A stretch of 64,000 nt of DNA from Gambelia wislizenii (Eukaryota > Chordata > Lepidosauria > Squamata > Crotaphytidae). The stretch spans positions 163,839,001 to 163,903,000 of the forward strand of contig JAUMIR010000001.1 of assembly GCA_030847615.1 (NCBI GenBank), in the 5' to 3' direction. Below, piece after piece: positions 45,458 to 57,441 of the stretch. Within the stretch, counting starts at the first letter, position 1. Every line of letters starts with the position of its first letter. The notes below the pieces were generated by a model. It saw only the letters and a program-made list of their open reading frames with translations, searched no databases and was not told where the DNA came from. Position numbers and translations under genes: made by a program.

Positions 45458-46120
45458 GGGGCTTGTCACCATGAGCCCCCAAAACACTAGTGTCCCACAG
45501 TAAGAGCAAGTCACAGCAGCTGCGACTTGTCTTAATGGTCTTTTACTCCCAGCAGCCCCCATAAGCTTCATAGCCAAAGATGATAGGTGAGAGGGCAGTA
45601 GCATGGCAATGTTGTGTGTGGGGGGAAGCAAACTGGGAAAGGGTGAGAGAGACCTCCCCCTTTCTTGGTCCCCATGGGTGCCGCAGTGGTGCCGTGACAG
45701 TGATGGCAAGGGGGGGGGAGCAGCAGCAAACAAGAAAACAGCGCGGAGAGCAAAACAGCAATGACAGCCACCCACCTCCCTTCCTCATCCCTGATGGCTG
45801 GGGGAGGGAAATGGCAGCTGCGGGCACTTGCCCTGTCAGCAGGCCCCACCCTGCGCTTCTCAAGCCAATCAGGGTCATGCTACCTTAAGGGTGGAACAGC
45901 GATTCTGATCAAATTGCTATCCTAACGGGCAGAAATACGCACCCCTGTCAGTGTTTTTTTAAAAAAGGCTGCGAAAAGCTGTGAAGGCTTTTTTCCTGTG
46001 GGGTTTGCCCTTTTTTACCCTGCTCCTTTACAATACCTCAACACATCGCAGGATCCTGTTAAGACTGGTCATCTTCCCCTCGCATTCCATGAGGGGTATT
46101 TTCATTGTTTAGACTACCCC
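45458..46120. mobile_element. GGGGYTTGTC family DNA transposon, 663 bp
   Basis: Left end GGGGCTTGTCACCATGAG, right end ATTGTTTAGACTACCCC. Its right part (GAGGGGTATTTTCATTG) is the inverse of the left part of the 28830 copy (CAAAAATACCCCTC), so it lies in the opposite orientation. The GC-rich interior gives open frames without recognisable content. Confidence 0.68.
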
Positions 46121-48447
46121 TTGGACATATCCTTTACACTGGAGGCTAATAGCCCTCTTCCATAATTTGGGTAATTTGAAAGACATGGTGGTCTAGGCTT
46201 CACTAAACACCACTTTACTTTTCTCTCTCCCCTAGTCTTCCTATTGGCTCTCTTATATTACTTCAGTTTGAAAATGAGCAAACTCTGAAGTCTTGGCATC
46301 ATTACGGGTGGAGATCAGTTTAGGCAATGGGTCAGGCAAAGCATGTATATAAGAGCCCAATTAGGTAGCTTTACCTTTGGTTGCAGGGAATAAGTCCCCA
46401 GAAAATGGAGTCCCAGCTTAAGATGGTATAAACTTACCTTCTGTAGGATACAGTGGGATTTGATTTTCTGAGGGTCTGTTCTTTCCAACATAAAGGTAAA
46501 ATTTCCTAGCGAGCTCCAGTTGACATGCTTTGCCTGTCTGAAGGCTTGGGGTTCATGCACCCCACCGTTTAAGTCACTTTGCATCTGCCTGTTTTTGTCA
46601 AAGAACTTTGGTCCAAGGCCCAGTAGTCCACCATAGATCTGGGCAGGCCACCAGGCTGGTGCTATTGTCCTTTTATTCAGCAAAACCCGGTGATATGAAT
46701 AGGACTTATTTCCAATTGAGTGTACATTGGAGTGCAGAATTAATCACAAAGGATTAAGTGTACTGTGCTGGATTGTGGTCAGAGTCTTAAAAAAAATATC
46801 AAATAACTTTTATGAACAGGAACTACTAAAACCTTCATAGTGCTCTAAAGTATCTTTTGCTACTCTTATTGCTGCCTTAGTAAGCATTTTCTAGGTACTG
46901 TCCAGTCTAGATCTGTGCTTCTCAGGCTACCTGATTTGGGGAACCAGCAATTTCCCCCTGCCAGGGACCAGTACCATATGAGTACCCAGTGTCTACAGTT
47001 GTTTCTTTCTTTCTTGGAAAGTTGCCAGGGATCGGCAGCCAATGGCTCAAGGCCCAGCCCTGGTGTCCATGGACCACCATTTTGAGCAGCATTGGGGTAA
47101 ATTAGATTAATAGTGGCATATAAATCAGGGACTGAAAGCAAAAATAGCTTTGTATACAAAAGTAACCTTGACTCTTGATGTACAGTATGGATTGTGGTTG
47201 TGCTGAAATCTGAATTCTGCTACCTGGATAAGTGGTGTAAATCAAACATGTTGGCACAGATTTTCTTATTCTGAATAACTGTGCTCTTGATAGATGTGAG
47301 GAAATGCAAGGAACTAAGCTGTGGATTCCAGATGTCCCATAAGGCTTCTTTCCCCCATAGTTTAGGAGAAATTACCAGCTTGTGCAGAACTTGCATTTTT
47401 ATGTCTTTCTATGCAGCCATCAGAACAAACAAACAAAATCCTTTTGAGGTGGAGGTTAAAAGTGAAATCTGAGATTTTAAAGGATTTTAAAGGATTCTGA
47501 ATTCTGTGTCCTGTACTACATCCCACACATTTCCAAGGTATGCAGAAAACCACTGCCTTTTCAGTGAGTGAGGCTAGTTAATAAGTTCTTTTCAGAGCAG
47601 TTCAAAGAATTTCAGTAGCATTACTCTAGATTTGCATCCAATTATGTTTATTCCTAGATGGATGTCATCTCCTGTTGCCTACTCCCCTCCCCTCCCCTTA
47701 TATTTTAGAATTGTTTTCTCACCCTGAGTGCATGAACAGAATGGTCTGACTATGTCAGGGGGCTACTAGCTGGAAGTGTCAGGTTTCAGTGGTATGTGGC
47801 ATCCCCCTGTGTCTAATTTGTTTCAGATTTTGCAGGGGTGGGGGAAGAGATGGGGTTTATGCAGCTGCACTTCTGTCGGCAGACCAGTTTTTAAATTCAT
47901 TTACTGTACTACAGCATCCATAGTACTCTGAGACTTAACAAAGTCATTCATAACTAAGTGTTTCAACAGTTGTGAGAAAGGAGCCAAATAGAATCCCAGC
48001 TGAATGAGGCACAAGAGTTGCTTCGGTGCAGGGATGAAGGGGAGGAATGAGAGAAGCAACTTCTGAATTAGCCATTATTGGAGTACAGTATTTGCTTTTG
48101 CATTTCCTCTGGAGCACCAGGGGTGATGGAAAGAATGAAATTCCACACCATTTCTATGATCACACTGGCTGCTTGAAGCAATTTTGATCCCTGCTCCTTT
48201 GCTGTTGGCCTGCATGGGAGAAAGAGACATGCCACATTAAATACTTGTGTATCAGGTTTTTTACAAAAAATTTTTGGTACATAGCCGCAAAGTAAGATGG
48301 GTTAACAACAGCTGCATTTCAACTTTCCTCAAATATTTGTGTCAATTTGTAAAGTAAAGCAGTTCAAAAATCCAGCAACATTTAAAAAAAAAGTTATATA
48401 CATTTTGGGATTATTGTTAATATTTGATGTGTTTTTTCATTTCATGG
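46121..48447. other. Probable COL12A1 intron 1, no feature recognised
   Basis: The minus frame at 46315-46683 (122 codons) has no known motif. No repeat boundaries were defined. Confidence 0.5.
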
Positions 48448-49273
48448 GGTGCATCTGCACTGAAGAAATAATGCAGTTTGACACCATGGCTCCATCCTAC
48501 AGGATCCTGGGATTTGTAGTTTTGTGAGGCACCAGCACTCTTTGATAGAAACACCACTCCTATAGGGTCCTCACGGCTAACCTGACATCAACTGGGAGAA
48601 CTATATTAACTCAAACTAGACTAAACTATAATTCAAGTACAGAACTACAAATCCAGTGCTAATCGTTAACTATAAATAATATCCAAGTGTATACATATGT
48701 ATAGATAGATACACAATTACATATGGTAATGTTTTACTTATAGAAAAATTACACTTTAGCACCCTTTGTACAATACATAAAGAATTTATGCACAGTAATC
48801 ATAACATATGTTCTAATTATACAGTTATATCTTTTTTTGTGTGTTATGTTTGAAAAAGAGGGGGGGAATGTAAGAAGTTCTTATAACACATGATTGTGAC
48901 TATTACTGTTGCTTGTCTATGTTTTACACAAGTGTGTTTGTATAATTAGAACATATGTTATGACTACTGTGCATAAATTCTTTATGTATTGTACAAAGGG
49001 TGCTAAAGTGTAATTTTTCTATAAGTAAAACATTACCATATGTAATTGTGTATCTATCTATACATATGTATACACTTTGATATTGTTTATAGTTAACGAT
49101 TAGCACTGGATTTGTAGTTCTGTACTTGAATTATAGTTTAGTCTAGTTTGAGTTAATATAGTTCGCACCAGCACTCTTTGGCAGAAAGGCTAAAGAGTGT
49201 GTAAACCTACAGGATTCCATAGGATGGAGCTACAGCATTTAAAGTGGTGTCAGACTGCATTATTTCTACAGTA
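48448..49273. repeat. Hairpin MITE, copy 8, split by a fold-back insertion
   Basis: The left half (48448-48544: GGTGCATCTGCACTGAAGAA to GCACCAGCACTCTTTG) and right half (49165-49273: GCACCAGCACTCTTTG to ATTATTTCTACAGTATCGAT) form one MITE if the insert and one copy of the shared 16 bases are removed. Confidence 0.88.
48545..49164. mobile_element. Fold-back element I, 620 bp, 224-bp arms, 16-bp target duplication
   Basis: Arms at 48598-48821 and 48941-49164 are inverted copies of each other with three mismatches seen in 224 bases (about 98.7%). The 119-bp spacer holds a purine tract GAAAAAGAGGGGGGGAATG, which resembles the polypurine tract before a 3' LTR. A 53-bp unpaired segment (48545-48597) lies at the left. 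GCACCAGCACTCTTTG is repeated exactly at 48529-48544 and 49165-49180. No coding frame. It may be an aberrant, self-primed retroelement copy; this is inference. Confidence 0.88.
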
Positions 49274-49550
49274 TCGATGAACCCCTACTTTCCTTGGTAA
49301 TTCTGTTTTAACTGGCATTGTATATTGCAAATTAGGAAATGTCACCACCATGTTTCTGCCTCCCTGGTTGGCAAAATTGTTAATGAGGAAGGAAACAGCA
49401 GGTGGTGGATGACAAATAAGCACCACACCCTGGATGTCTATAGGAAAGGGGAACACAACAGCAACATCAGCAGTAGCTGTTGCCCTTCCCTGCCACTGGC
49501 CATGTCTTTTTAAGGATTCCATAAGATCCATATAGTACTATCTGTCTGTT

Positions 49551-49775
49551 TGTGGCTGCTGTCACAGTGCAGAAATAGTGCAGTTTGACATCTCTTTAAC
49601 TGCCATGGCTCAATGCTATGGAATTCTGGGATTTGTAGTTTGTTTTTGGCACAAGAGCTCTCTGACAGAGAAGGCTAAATATCTCACAAAACTACAAATC
49701 CTAGAATTCCATAGCACAGAGCCATAGCAGTTAAAGAGGTGTCAAACTGCATTATTTCTGTAGTGTGTCAGTAGC
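49551..49775. repeat. Hairpin MITE, copy 9
   Basis: Left CAGTGCAGAAATAGTGCAGT and right CTGCATTATTTCTGTAGTGT are inverted, with GGGATTTGTAGTTTG facing CAAAACTACAAATCCTAG. Confidence 0.82.
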
Positions 49776-50283
49776 CTGCCTTACAACTTGTAGGAGAATG
49801 GTAATTCTTTTCAATACTTTCCCCAGAGCCCCAATAATACTTTTTTTTAAATTAAAAGGCTGTGGGTGAGCATATATCAGCAACTCCCCTCCTTCCAAAA
49901 ATGGTTACTCTTTGAGAAAAGGGCAACTGTAAAGCTAAATCCATCTGGAGCGATGTAGTTTCCCACCCTTGCTGTAGAGTCCCATGTACACTGATGTAAA
50001 AAGGGTTCACACACAAAGACCTAATCAACACAGCAGAAGCTCTTGAGTATAAGAACCTCATGACTTTCAAGTCTAAATGCTTTCACTTGGCCTTGTGCTC
50101 ATGTGTGGGTGTGTGTCTCTGCATGTGTCTGTGTTGGAAAGAAGAGGGGCTTGGTTAAACACAGTGATTTGGAGCTTTCTCTCCCTCTCTGTTGCTACTT
50201 GAGTCTCTCTCCTCTCTACCCCCCCTTTTTTAAATTTTTGGCAGTCTGTGCTTATTCTGTGTCTCTTCCTTTTCTCCTCATAG
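49776..50283. other. COL12A1: COL12A1 intron 1, 3' end
   Basis: Ends in a strong pyrimidine tract and CTCCTCATAG acceptor at 50281-50283. A (GT/CT)-rich patch lies at 50103-50220. Confidence 0.65.
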
Positions 50284-50394
50284 AATTCTTCATGTGGTTG
50301 TGATCCAAAACAGCAGCAATGAAGACAAGGCTCTCTGCTGCAGCAGTTGCTGCCCTATGTGCAGCTCTTCTTCTCTGTTCGATAGAGGCTGAAG
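50284..50394 (+). CDS. COL12A1: COL12A1 first coding exon (signal peptide)
   Basis: The exon starts after CTCCTCATAG with 35 bases of 5'UTR, then ATG at 50319 in context CAGCAATGA. It encodes MKTRLSAAAVAALCAALLLC and SIEAE, ending in phase 1 with a donor GTAAAC at 50395. This matches the signal peptide and start of the long chain of collagen XII, which ends its first coding exon at the same SIEAE point (human form recalled as ...LLLSSIEAE). Collagen XII is a FACIT collagen made of fibronectin III and VWA domains that binds collagen I fibrils. Those domains lie downstream of the window. The call rests on about 25 residues, exon phase and location next to COX7A2. Confidence 0.86.
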
Positions 50395-52050
50395 GTAAAC
50401 ATTCCTTTCTTTATTCTTTGAAAGTGATGGTGCAGAATTATACAAGGCAACAAATTCTTTCTGAGTGGAACTCCTCCTTCATATCCCTTTCTCTTTTTCT
50501 CTCTTCCTCCTCTGCTTTCCTTTTCTTTCTGTTGTTTGTTTATTTCCAGCTGCATAGCTCTTCTCTCCTTTCTTCTTCTTCGTTGTCTTCCTTGTGTGTG
50601 CTGTCCACACTGGGTGTCCCTTACAACCAGGAGCTCGCCTCCCATGCTCTTCTTTTCTCTCTCTCACTTCCTCCCAAAGGCTGAATGCTCAGGGAGAAGG
50701 AAGACACCTGTGCAAACTTGAAACTTCTCCTTAATAAGCAGGAGAAACCCCGGAGCGCTTTCACACACCCTCCTAATGGTTAATTGTTTCTCTTTGTATT
50801 TTTGAATGCATAAAAGACACAAGCATGCATATTTTATCTTTTAAAATCTACTATAAAATAAAGCACTCCAACAGAACCTGGCTGCCTGTGTGTTTTGTTT
50901 GAAATGAGATAGAAGTGGGATGGTGGTGGTGGTGCTTTTCTGATGGGTCACTCATGTGAAACAGTAAGGGTAGGAAGAGAGCTCCTATTTAGAGAAAGAC
51001 AACCTGTACTCTAACAACATATTCACAACTTTGCTACTTTTTCTTCCACTCAGAATATATTGACCATCAATCATTGTAAGATTAGTCATTTGAAAACCAT
51101 AGTTTCTGGATCTTCTTTCTCTCTCTCTCCCTCCCCTCTCCAAATATCAATCTCTCTCTCTCTCTCCCTCTCCCTCCCTCCCTCCCTCTCCCATCCATCC
51201 ATCCATCCCATCACAATCTCCCATTAAATCTCTTCCCTGAGATTTCTTGATTCCAGTTAAAGATTCTCCCTTGGCACTACCAAAGTTAGTACTGTGTTGA
51301 GACACCTAGAATGCTTGTATCTTTGTACAGTATATGAGAGTGTACAAGTGGAAGTCTCACAACTTGAACAGAGGCTTTGATTCATAGCTGAGAATTCTTG
51401 AACTTCTAGCAATGCTGTTGTTAATCAGCAGAGGGAAGGAAGGGAGCTACTCTCTTATTCTCCTCCACCCATAGGGAAATCATAGTTCCACAGTCTGCCA
51501 AGCTAGCTGGAAATAAATATCTATTCACCATTCACCACTCTTTCTTGAGAGTTGTTACTCCTCTGCACACAACATGAGTTGTCCTCAGCCTTTTATTTGC
51601 CTGTCATTCAACTATGACAATGACACAGGTGGCCTTATCAGAGGAAAAACTGTTACATTCTACCAACCTCAACTATTTTGTTTTGTTTGGTTAAGTTCAG
51701 TGTAAGACGAGACAGGCAGGTCTTCCCCCAGGGTGCTTCTAGATTAGACCTCCTTTGTGCAATTTTGCTACTTTTTCCCCCCAGATAATTTTATAGGGAA
51801 TCTATTTTCTGCCATTTGTAACCTGACTGTGTCCTCTTCCCCATTTCCCCCATATTTTTTCTTGCTAGAAAAAAAAATAAGGAGGGATAAGCAGAAGAAA
51901 GATAGTATAGGTGCACAATATCTTTTGACTAGCTGCTCTAGACACACCATTCTAGGCACTTTTTTTCTTTGGATGAAGGAGGGAGGGAGGGAACACTCTC
52001 CTGATGCTTTTAATGTTGATGTATGAATGCCAGAAGGATTGAGGAGACTG
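50395..52050 (+). other. COL12A1: COL12A1 intron 2, first part
   Basis: AT-rich and pyrimidine-rich intron. Contains the microsatellite listed at 51116. No second fibronectin-type exon was found. Open frames such as 51757-52026 are unrecognised. Confidence 0.7.
51116..51212. repeat. (CT)n/(CCCT)n/(CATC)n microsatellite
   Basis: Successive runs of CT, CCCT and CATC motifs. Confidence 0.95.
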
Positions 52051-52054
52051 TCAA

Positions 52055-52272
52055 GTTTACCACACAGTGGTGTTTGGTGGCTTCCATGCCAGTCTGGAGT
52101 GAATGTGCTCTTGGTGTTAGTCTGAAGTTTAAGGAGCTATCAGAGATGCTGAACCATAACTCCAAAATAGGTTCAGCACTTTGGATAGCTTCTTTAAAGT
52201 CCAGACTAAAATTCAGAGCAGACTCAACTGCCGTATGTGCATGGAAGCCACAAGCCACCACTCTGTCTACAT
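52055..52272. repeat. Hairpin MITE of a second type
   Basis: Left GTGGTGTTTGGTGGCTTCCA then GTCTGGAGTGAATGTGCTC faces right CATGGAAGCCACAAGCCACC. The centre is GATGCTGAACCATAACTCC with GGTTCAGCACTTTGG. The paired open frames on both strands come from this symmetry. Confidence 0.75.
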
Positions 52273-53985
52273 ACAGGTATCTGGCACATGTTTGTGTTGA
52301 AATTTGAATATGCTCAGGAAGTTTCATGCTGAAGTTGAGGTTTCTGATTCTGTTCCATGATCTGTCTGAGGATCAGTTTATGTAACCAGTATTTTTCATT
52401 TGACTGTTTTCACCAGAGCGAAATTCCACATACCACCATGCATTTCTTTGGGTGTGTCGTTTTCAGATTACATTTTCTATGTCTAGTTTCAAGCCAATTT
52501 TGGAAGTTAAAACTGGTCTTGTTTTGGTCATTCTCATCTAGACAATTTTATTCTCCTTCTCTCTGGCTTCACTTGTCACATTGCAGTCCCCTTATTGTAT
52601 CCACAACTTTGTTGTTCACTCCTATTTCCTCCACTGCTATCAGACTTTATAATATAAGGACCTTGGAGTAGGGACCTAGCCATTTTCATGTGTGCTTATG
52701 CTATAAACTATCACGTTCTTTCATGGTGCTCTTTGAATAATTATATGAATTACATTTATAGATTGTGGCCAATTCAAAGTCAGTTCAGCATAGCAGTGTA
52801 AGACATCACATGGTGTTATCTTCTCCACAACTGAAGAAATGCCTGCATGAATCAGTCCAGGGACTGAGGAATTTAAAAAGTGAATGATATAATGCATCTC
52901 TGATCTTGATCTGTAACCTGAAATGTAAAATGCTAGTGGCAGTTATGGTGTCTGCTGGATAACTTCGCCAGGTTATTAAACCATGATAATGTATCACATG
53001 AACCTTATTCTCATCTACAGCATAACAGCATGACAGTTTACAGCTGAGGTCAGTTTAAACAAATGAAGCTGGATTTCAAAAGATTTTTGACCACCGCATG
53101 GTGATGGGGATCAGAGGATTGTAAGCAGTTTGTTGTCTTCACATGCAGTTTTTCCTTGTGTCCTAGCAGAGCCCTTAGGTGGTATTTGAAGAAAGAAATG
53201 CTTTAGATACAGGGGATGTTGAGGGTAATAGTATATGTGTATTATATTCACAAAACCTGGTAAGGGGTATGCATGGCCTCTCACTGTGGATTTGTTTAAG
53301 ACACCAATTCATACTGTGGAGCAAAGTTCAGACCTTTTGCTTCCTTGCTCCTTTCCCTACATTTAATGGGAGAAGGTAGCAGCCATGTTGTGCCACTTCT
53401 TTTCCAACGAGTCTCATGGGGAAAAATCCCTGCTGGAGATTTGGGCTCCATGGCATTTGTTCTGGCTACAGCTGAAGACACAAAGTAATGGCGAGGGTTG
53501 GGGGAAGAACCACTTACACATGGACAAAGTAAGATGAAGATATCATGATATGCAAGAGTGCAAAATTAAGGTGTCAGGAGCAACCTGTTGCCATTTTGAT
53601 GGATATGGATCAAGTATGTATAAGGGTAACATTTATTTCCTCTATACAAAATCTACAGTTAGGCAATTTTTTAGGACCAACCAAAATGTTATAAAATAGT
53701 ACTCTTTGTTAAGGCTAGAATCTGGTATGAAAAATGAGGATTAGAAAAAGAGGAATGAAAAACCTCCCTAAATTAGGCCAGATTGTGAAATTCATGGGGT
53801 CAATGTTAGTTGACAGGTGATGCGAAGGTGCACGTGATACACACACTGTAGCCACGAGATGTATTTAGACTCCTCTCAAGACAGAAGATTCAAATTACAT
53901 TTAGGATTCTGGGGTGAAGTAGCAATGGTTGGACCCTATTTTTAAGAACAAAATGCTACTGTTATTACTGGATCTATTTCTGCCC
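52273..53985. other. COL12A1: COL12A1 intron 2, no feature recognised
   Basis: AT-rich sequence with no identifiable repeat or exon. Confidence 0.55.
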
Positions 53986-53994
53986 TTAAGTCAT

Positions 53995-54838
53995 CGCTTC
54001 AGATGACGAGTCAGGTGAATGCGACAGTCAGGAGTGCTTGTTATCAGCTTCGGCTGATACGCCAGCTGCGCCATTTCCTGGAAGTAAAGGACCTCGAGAC
54101 TGTGGTGCACGCGCTGGTAACCTCTCGTCTAGATTTCTGCAATGCGCTCTACATGGGGCTGCCCTCATGCTTGGTCCGGAAACTTCAGTTGGTACAAAAT
54201 ATGGCAGCCAGAGTGGTCTCGGGAACATCTCGGAGAGACCATATAACTCCAGTGTTAAGATTTCTCCACTGGCTGCCTATCAGTTTCCGGGCCCAGTATA
54301 AGGTGTTGGTTATTACCTTTAAAGCCCTAAATGGCTTGGGTCCAACTTATCTCCGGAACCGCCTCCTCCCATACAATCCTCCCTGCGCACTCCGGTCCTC
54401 TGGGAGGAATTTGCTTCAGCCACAAAAATCTAGGCTGTCTGCAACCTCCCAGAGGGCCTTTTCGGTAATCGCCCCCAAATTGTGGAATGACCTGCCGAAC
54501 GAGATCCGTCAGATAACAACCCTGAGTAGCTTTAAAAAAAGCACTAAAGACGGATCTCTTTCGGCAGGCCTTTCCTAATTAGATTCCGGCCTCAGGGGAT
54601 CCTGGCTTCTATTAGTACGCTGGCCATTTATAGTATTTTATAGTATTTATTGTTTTTAATTGTGATTTTATATCAGTTGGTTTTAATTTATAATTGTTTA
54701 ATATTTTTTATGGGGGAGGGTGGGTGGGGGGTGTTTGGGGATTTTATCTGTATTGTATTTTAATTTTTGTAAGCCGCCCCGATTGTTTTAACAGAGGGGC
54801 AGGGTATAAATAAATATTATTATTATTATTATTATTAA
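53995..54838 (+). mobile_element. L2/CR1-type LINE 3' end with intact 191-codon tail
   Basis: The frame at 54003-54578 is open and reads TSRLDFCNALYMGLPSCLVR, LQLVQNMAARVV, FLHWLPISFRAQYKVLVITF, KALNGLGPTYLRNRLLPY and AFSVIAPKLWNDLPNEIR. These are the C-terminal part (thumb and end) of an L2/CR1-group reverse transcriptase. The 3'UTR has TGTAAGCCGCCCCGATTG and an AAATAAATATTATTATT tail. The open frame and clean tail suggest a recent insertion. The 5' end is truncated. Confidence 0.88.
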
Positions 54839-55107
54839 GAGAGATGGAGGGTTCCTGGGTAAGCAGAGAGCTGAAATAAAGAGAAGTAAGCTTTTTGCTC
54901 CATTGGCTAGTTCTTGTAGACTTGTACACAATTTTGTAACATTTTGGTTGCTCTGAAAACAAAACACCATTGCTCAGGCTGTGGCTTCTGGTATTATTAT
55001 TGTTGTTGTTGTTCTTATAGGCAAACACAGTTGCCTTTCCTTGTTATGTATTTGTCATGCACAAGTTGCTTGTGAGCTTTTTGTAACTTTTTTGCTGAAG
55101 GACAAAC

Positions 55108-55395
55108 TATGATTTATTTTATTTATTTATTTATTTATTTATACCCCGCTCTTCAGCCACAAGGCTATCAGAGCGGCTTACAAATTGTTTTAAGCAATAG
55201 CTATTTACACATCTACACTGCATTAAACAGTTTCCAATGTGTGTTAGCTAATTGCCCCCCACAAGCTGGGTACTCAATTTACCGACCTACGGAAGGATGG
55301 AAGGCTGAGTGAACCTTGGAGCCAGCTGGAATCAAACTTGTGACGTGGTGGCTTGCAGTACTGGCATTTAACCACTGCGCCCCCAGGGCTCCCTG
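55108..55395 (-). repeat. SINE-like element with LINE-type tail
   Basis: Begins with the (TTTA)n tail inverse, then TATACCCCGCTCTTCAGCCA and GCTATCAGAGCGGCTTACAA. The other end has TGGAATCAAACTTGTGACG and TTAACCACTGCGCCCCCAGG, a tRNA-like head read on the minus strand. Confidence 0.65.
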
Positions 55396-56155
55396 TAAAT
55401 GAATAGGTGTAAACCCAAACCAAAATTCCTATCCATTCATGACCTCAAATGCCTGGCCTATGCTTATGATTGCTTGTAACCCAATGCCTCAGTTCCCAGA
55501 CCACTGACCACAGAAATCAGTGAGACTGGTACTGAATAGAATGTTTTTGTTTTTGTTTTACATGCAGATCTGAACTCGTTATTGTCTTGCAACTTCTATC
55601 TGGCTTCTGTTTTATTTTAGGCTGTAACAAACTGGAAAACTTGGAATTCCACAAACACCACAGAATTGTTGCTTGGTGAAGGTGTTATCCTTGCCACAGA
55701 CTTAAGCTGGTTTAAAAGAAATTCCTTTATCCCAAGGAATTCTAGAAGCTGTTGTTTATGTAATTCTTTGGTAAAAACTGTTGTTATTACTAAAACTGAT
55801 GGCAGCTTGTCATTTAGAAATACCATTTAGAAGCCCTCAAACAATATACTTGCTATCAAAAGTATACTAGTAGTTAAAGTACTAGTACTACTACTACTGC
55901 TGCTAAGAAACTAGACAAATATTCTTTCTGATCTCTCTTCTTCCCATAACATGGTGGGATTGACAAAAAGGGCACAAGTCACCTCTCTCAAATCTGATGA
56001 TATCCAGTATCTTTGAGGGGCCATTCAGCCTGCCAAGCCATTGCAGGACCAGAGGTTCCAATTGCCTCATGACCCACCCTACACGTATATAGAAAAACAC
56101 TGCTATAAATTGACAAAGTGGTGACATAATTATTTGTTCCTACTCTTAATGGTGG
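55396..56155. other. COL12A1: COL12A1 intron 2, no feature recognised
   Basis: AT-rich. A short (ACT)n tract at 55876-55905. Confidence 0.55.
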
Positions 56156-56156
56156 C

Positions 56157-56422
56157 TTCTTTCACACTACATAGTTATAGTGCTTTGATAGCACTTTAAC
56201 TACGATGGCTGCATCTTTTGGAATCCTGGGTTTTGTATTTTGGGGAGGGACTTAGAACTGTGTAGTGTAATTTCATGAAATCTCCTGCAGACAGTTGAGA
56301 GCTGTCTGACAGAAAATTCTAAATACCTTACCAAACTACAAATTCCAGGATTCTATAAGGTGGAACAGTGGTAGTTAAAGTGAAATCATAGCACAACAAT
56401 TGTGTAGTTTGAAAGGACTCTG
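56157..56422. repeat. Hairpin MITE, copy 10
   Basis: Left TTTCACACTACATAGTTATA and right CAACAATTGTGTAGTTTGAA are inverted, with a small extra segment in the middle (56258-56310). Confidence 0.75.
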
Positions 56423-56566
56423 TTCTAGCAACTTACTTAATATTATTACATCTTGCAGTCAAAAGATGAACATTCTTAACTGAATAGATCTAGAGACAGT
56501 GTCTAATTCCACTCCCAGTGCAAATTTTCTTTTCTCCATGGAAGAGTGGGAGAATATAAAAGGTAT

Positions 56567-56787
56567 ATGTTGTTGTGTGCCTTCAAGTCATTTATGGTGA
56601 AACTATCATTGAGTTTTCTTGGCAAGATATTTTCACAGGGGGGGGTTGCATTTGTCTTTCTGTGAGGCCTCTTTTTCTGAGTGTGACTTGCCCAAGGGTT
56701 ACCCAGTGGTTTCCATGGCTGAGTGGGGCTTCTAACCCTGGTCTCCACACTCAAACCACTATACCACACTGACTCTCCACTAAGGCA
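56567..56787 (-). repeat. tRNA-derived SINE
   Basis: On + TTGTTGTGTGCCTTCAAGTC, ACTTGCCCAAGGGTTACCCA and CTCAAACCACTATACCACAC. Confidence 0.75.
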
Positions 56788-57006
56788 CATGCTCATGGGA
56801 TAAAACTGTCCTTGGTTATTTAAACTACATAGACAAGTTACTTTTTTGGTCTACAACTCTAGCCAGCTTTGCTGGCTGGGGCATTGTAGGAGTTGTAGTC
56901 CCAAAGAGTAATTTTTTCCAAGATAGTGTTATATACTAGAGAGAGCTATCAGGGAGAGGGGCTTTAGTCAAACATTGATGTATTTGATTTCTGTGTTTTG
57001 AGATCA

Positions 57007-57067
57007 TCTATCTGTCTGTCTATCTATCTATCTATCCATCTATCCATCCATCCTTCCATCTATCTAT
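57007..57067. repeat. (TATC)n/(CATC)n microsatellite
   Basis: Runs of TCTA and TCCA units. Confidence 0.95.
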
Positions 57068-57237
57068 TTGCACACAGAAATCTCTTTCTGTCTCTCTCTC
57101 CCTCCATGGGGGAAAATTGTGAGTGTGTCTATCAGAAATATGAAATGATCCAGCTGTGATAAAGGTTTATCAATTCAATGAGAACTAGGCCAACAACAAA
57201 CCTCATTCAGGTGGTATCCTCTGTATGCAGTTGTCCC

Positions 57238-57441
57238 TCTGTATCCATGGATTTGGTATCCACGGCTTGAAAATATTCTTAAAAAAATAATAATCCAAAA
57301 AGCAAGCCTTGATTTTGCCATCTTATATAAGGGACACCATTTTTGGATGCCATTGCATATAATGGGACTTGAGTATTCATGGATTTTGGTATCCATGGGG
57401 GGTCCTGGTACCAAATCCCAGTGAATGTGAAGGGACAACTG
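57238..57441. mobile_element. Tigger/pogo-like MITE, copy 2
   Basis: Inverted ends CAGTTGTCCCTCTGTATCC and ...GTGAAGGGACAACTG. Interior GCTTGAAAATATTCTT as in copy 1. The right flank is TA; the left TA has become TG. Confidence 0.82.

Noticed and set aside
50395..50684. Continuation of the COL12A1 frame past 50394 to a stop at 50684
   Set aside because: A good GTAAAC donor ends the exon at the position and phase expected for the gene; the rest is pyrimidine-rich intron.
52010..52327. Paired 94-105 codon frames on both strands
   Set aside because: Produced by the symmetry of a hairpin MITE.
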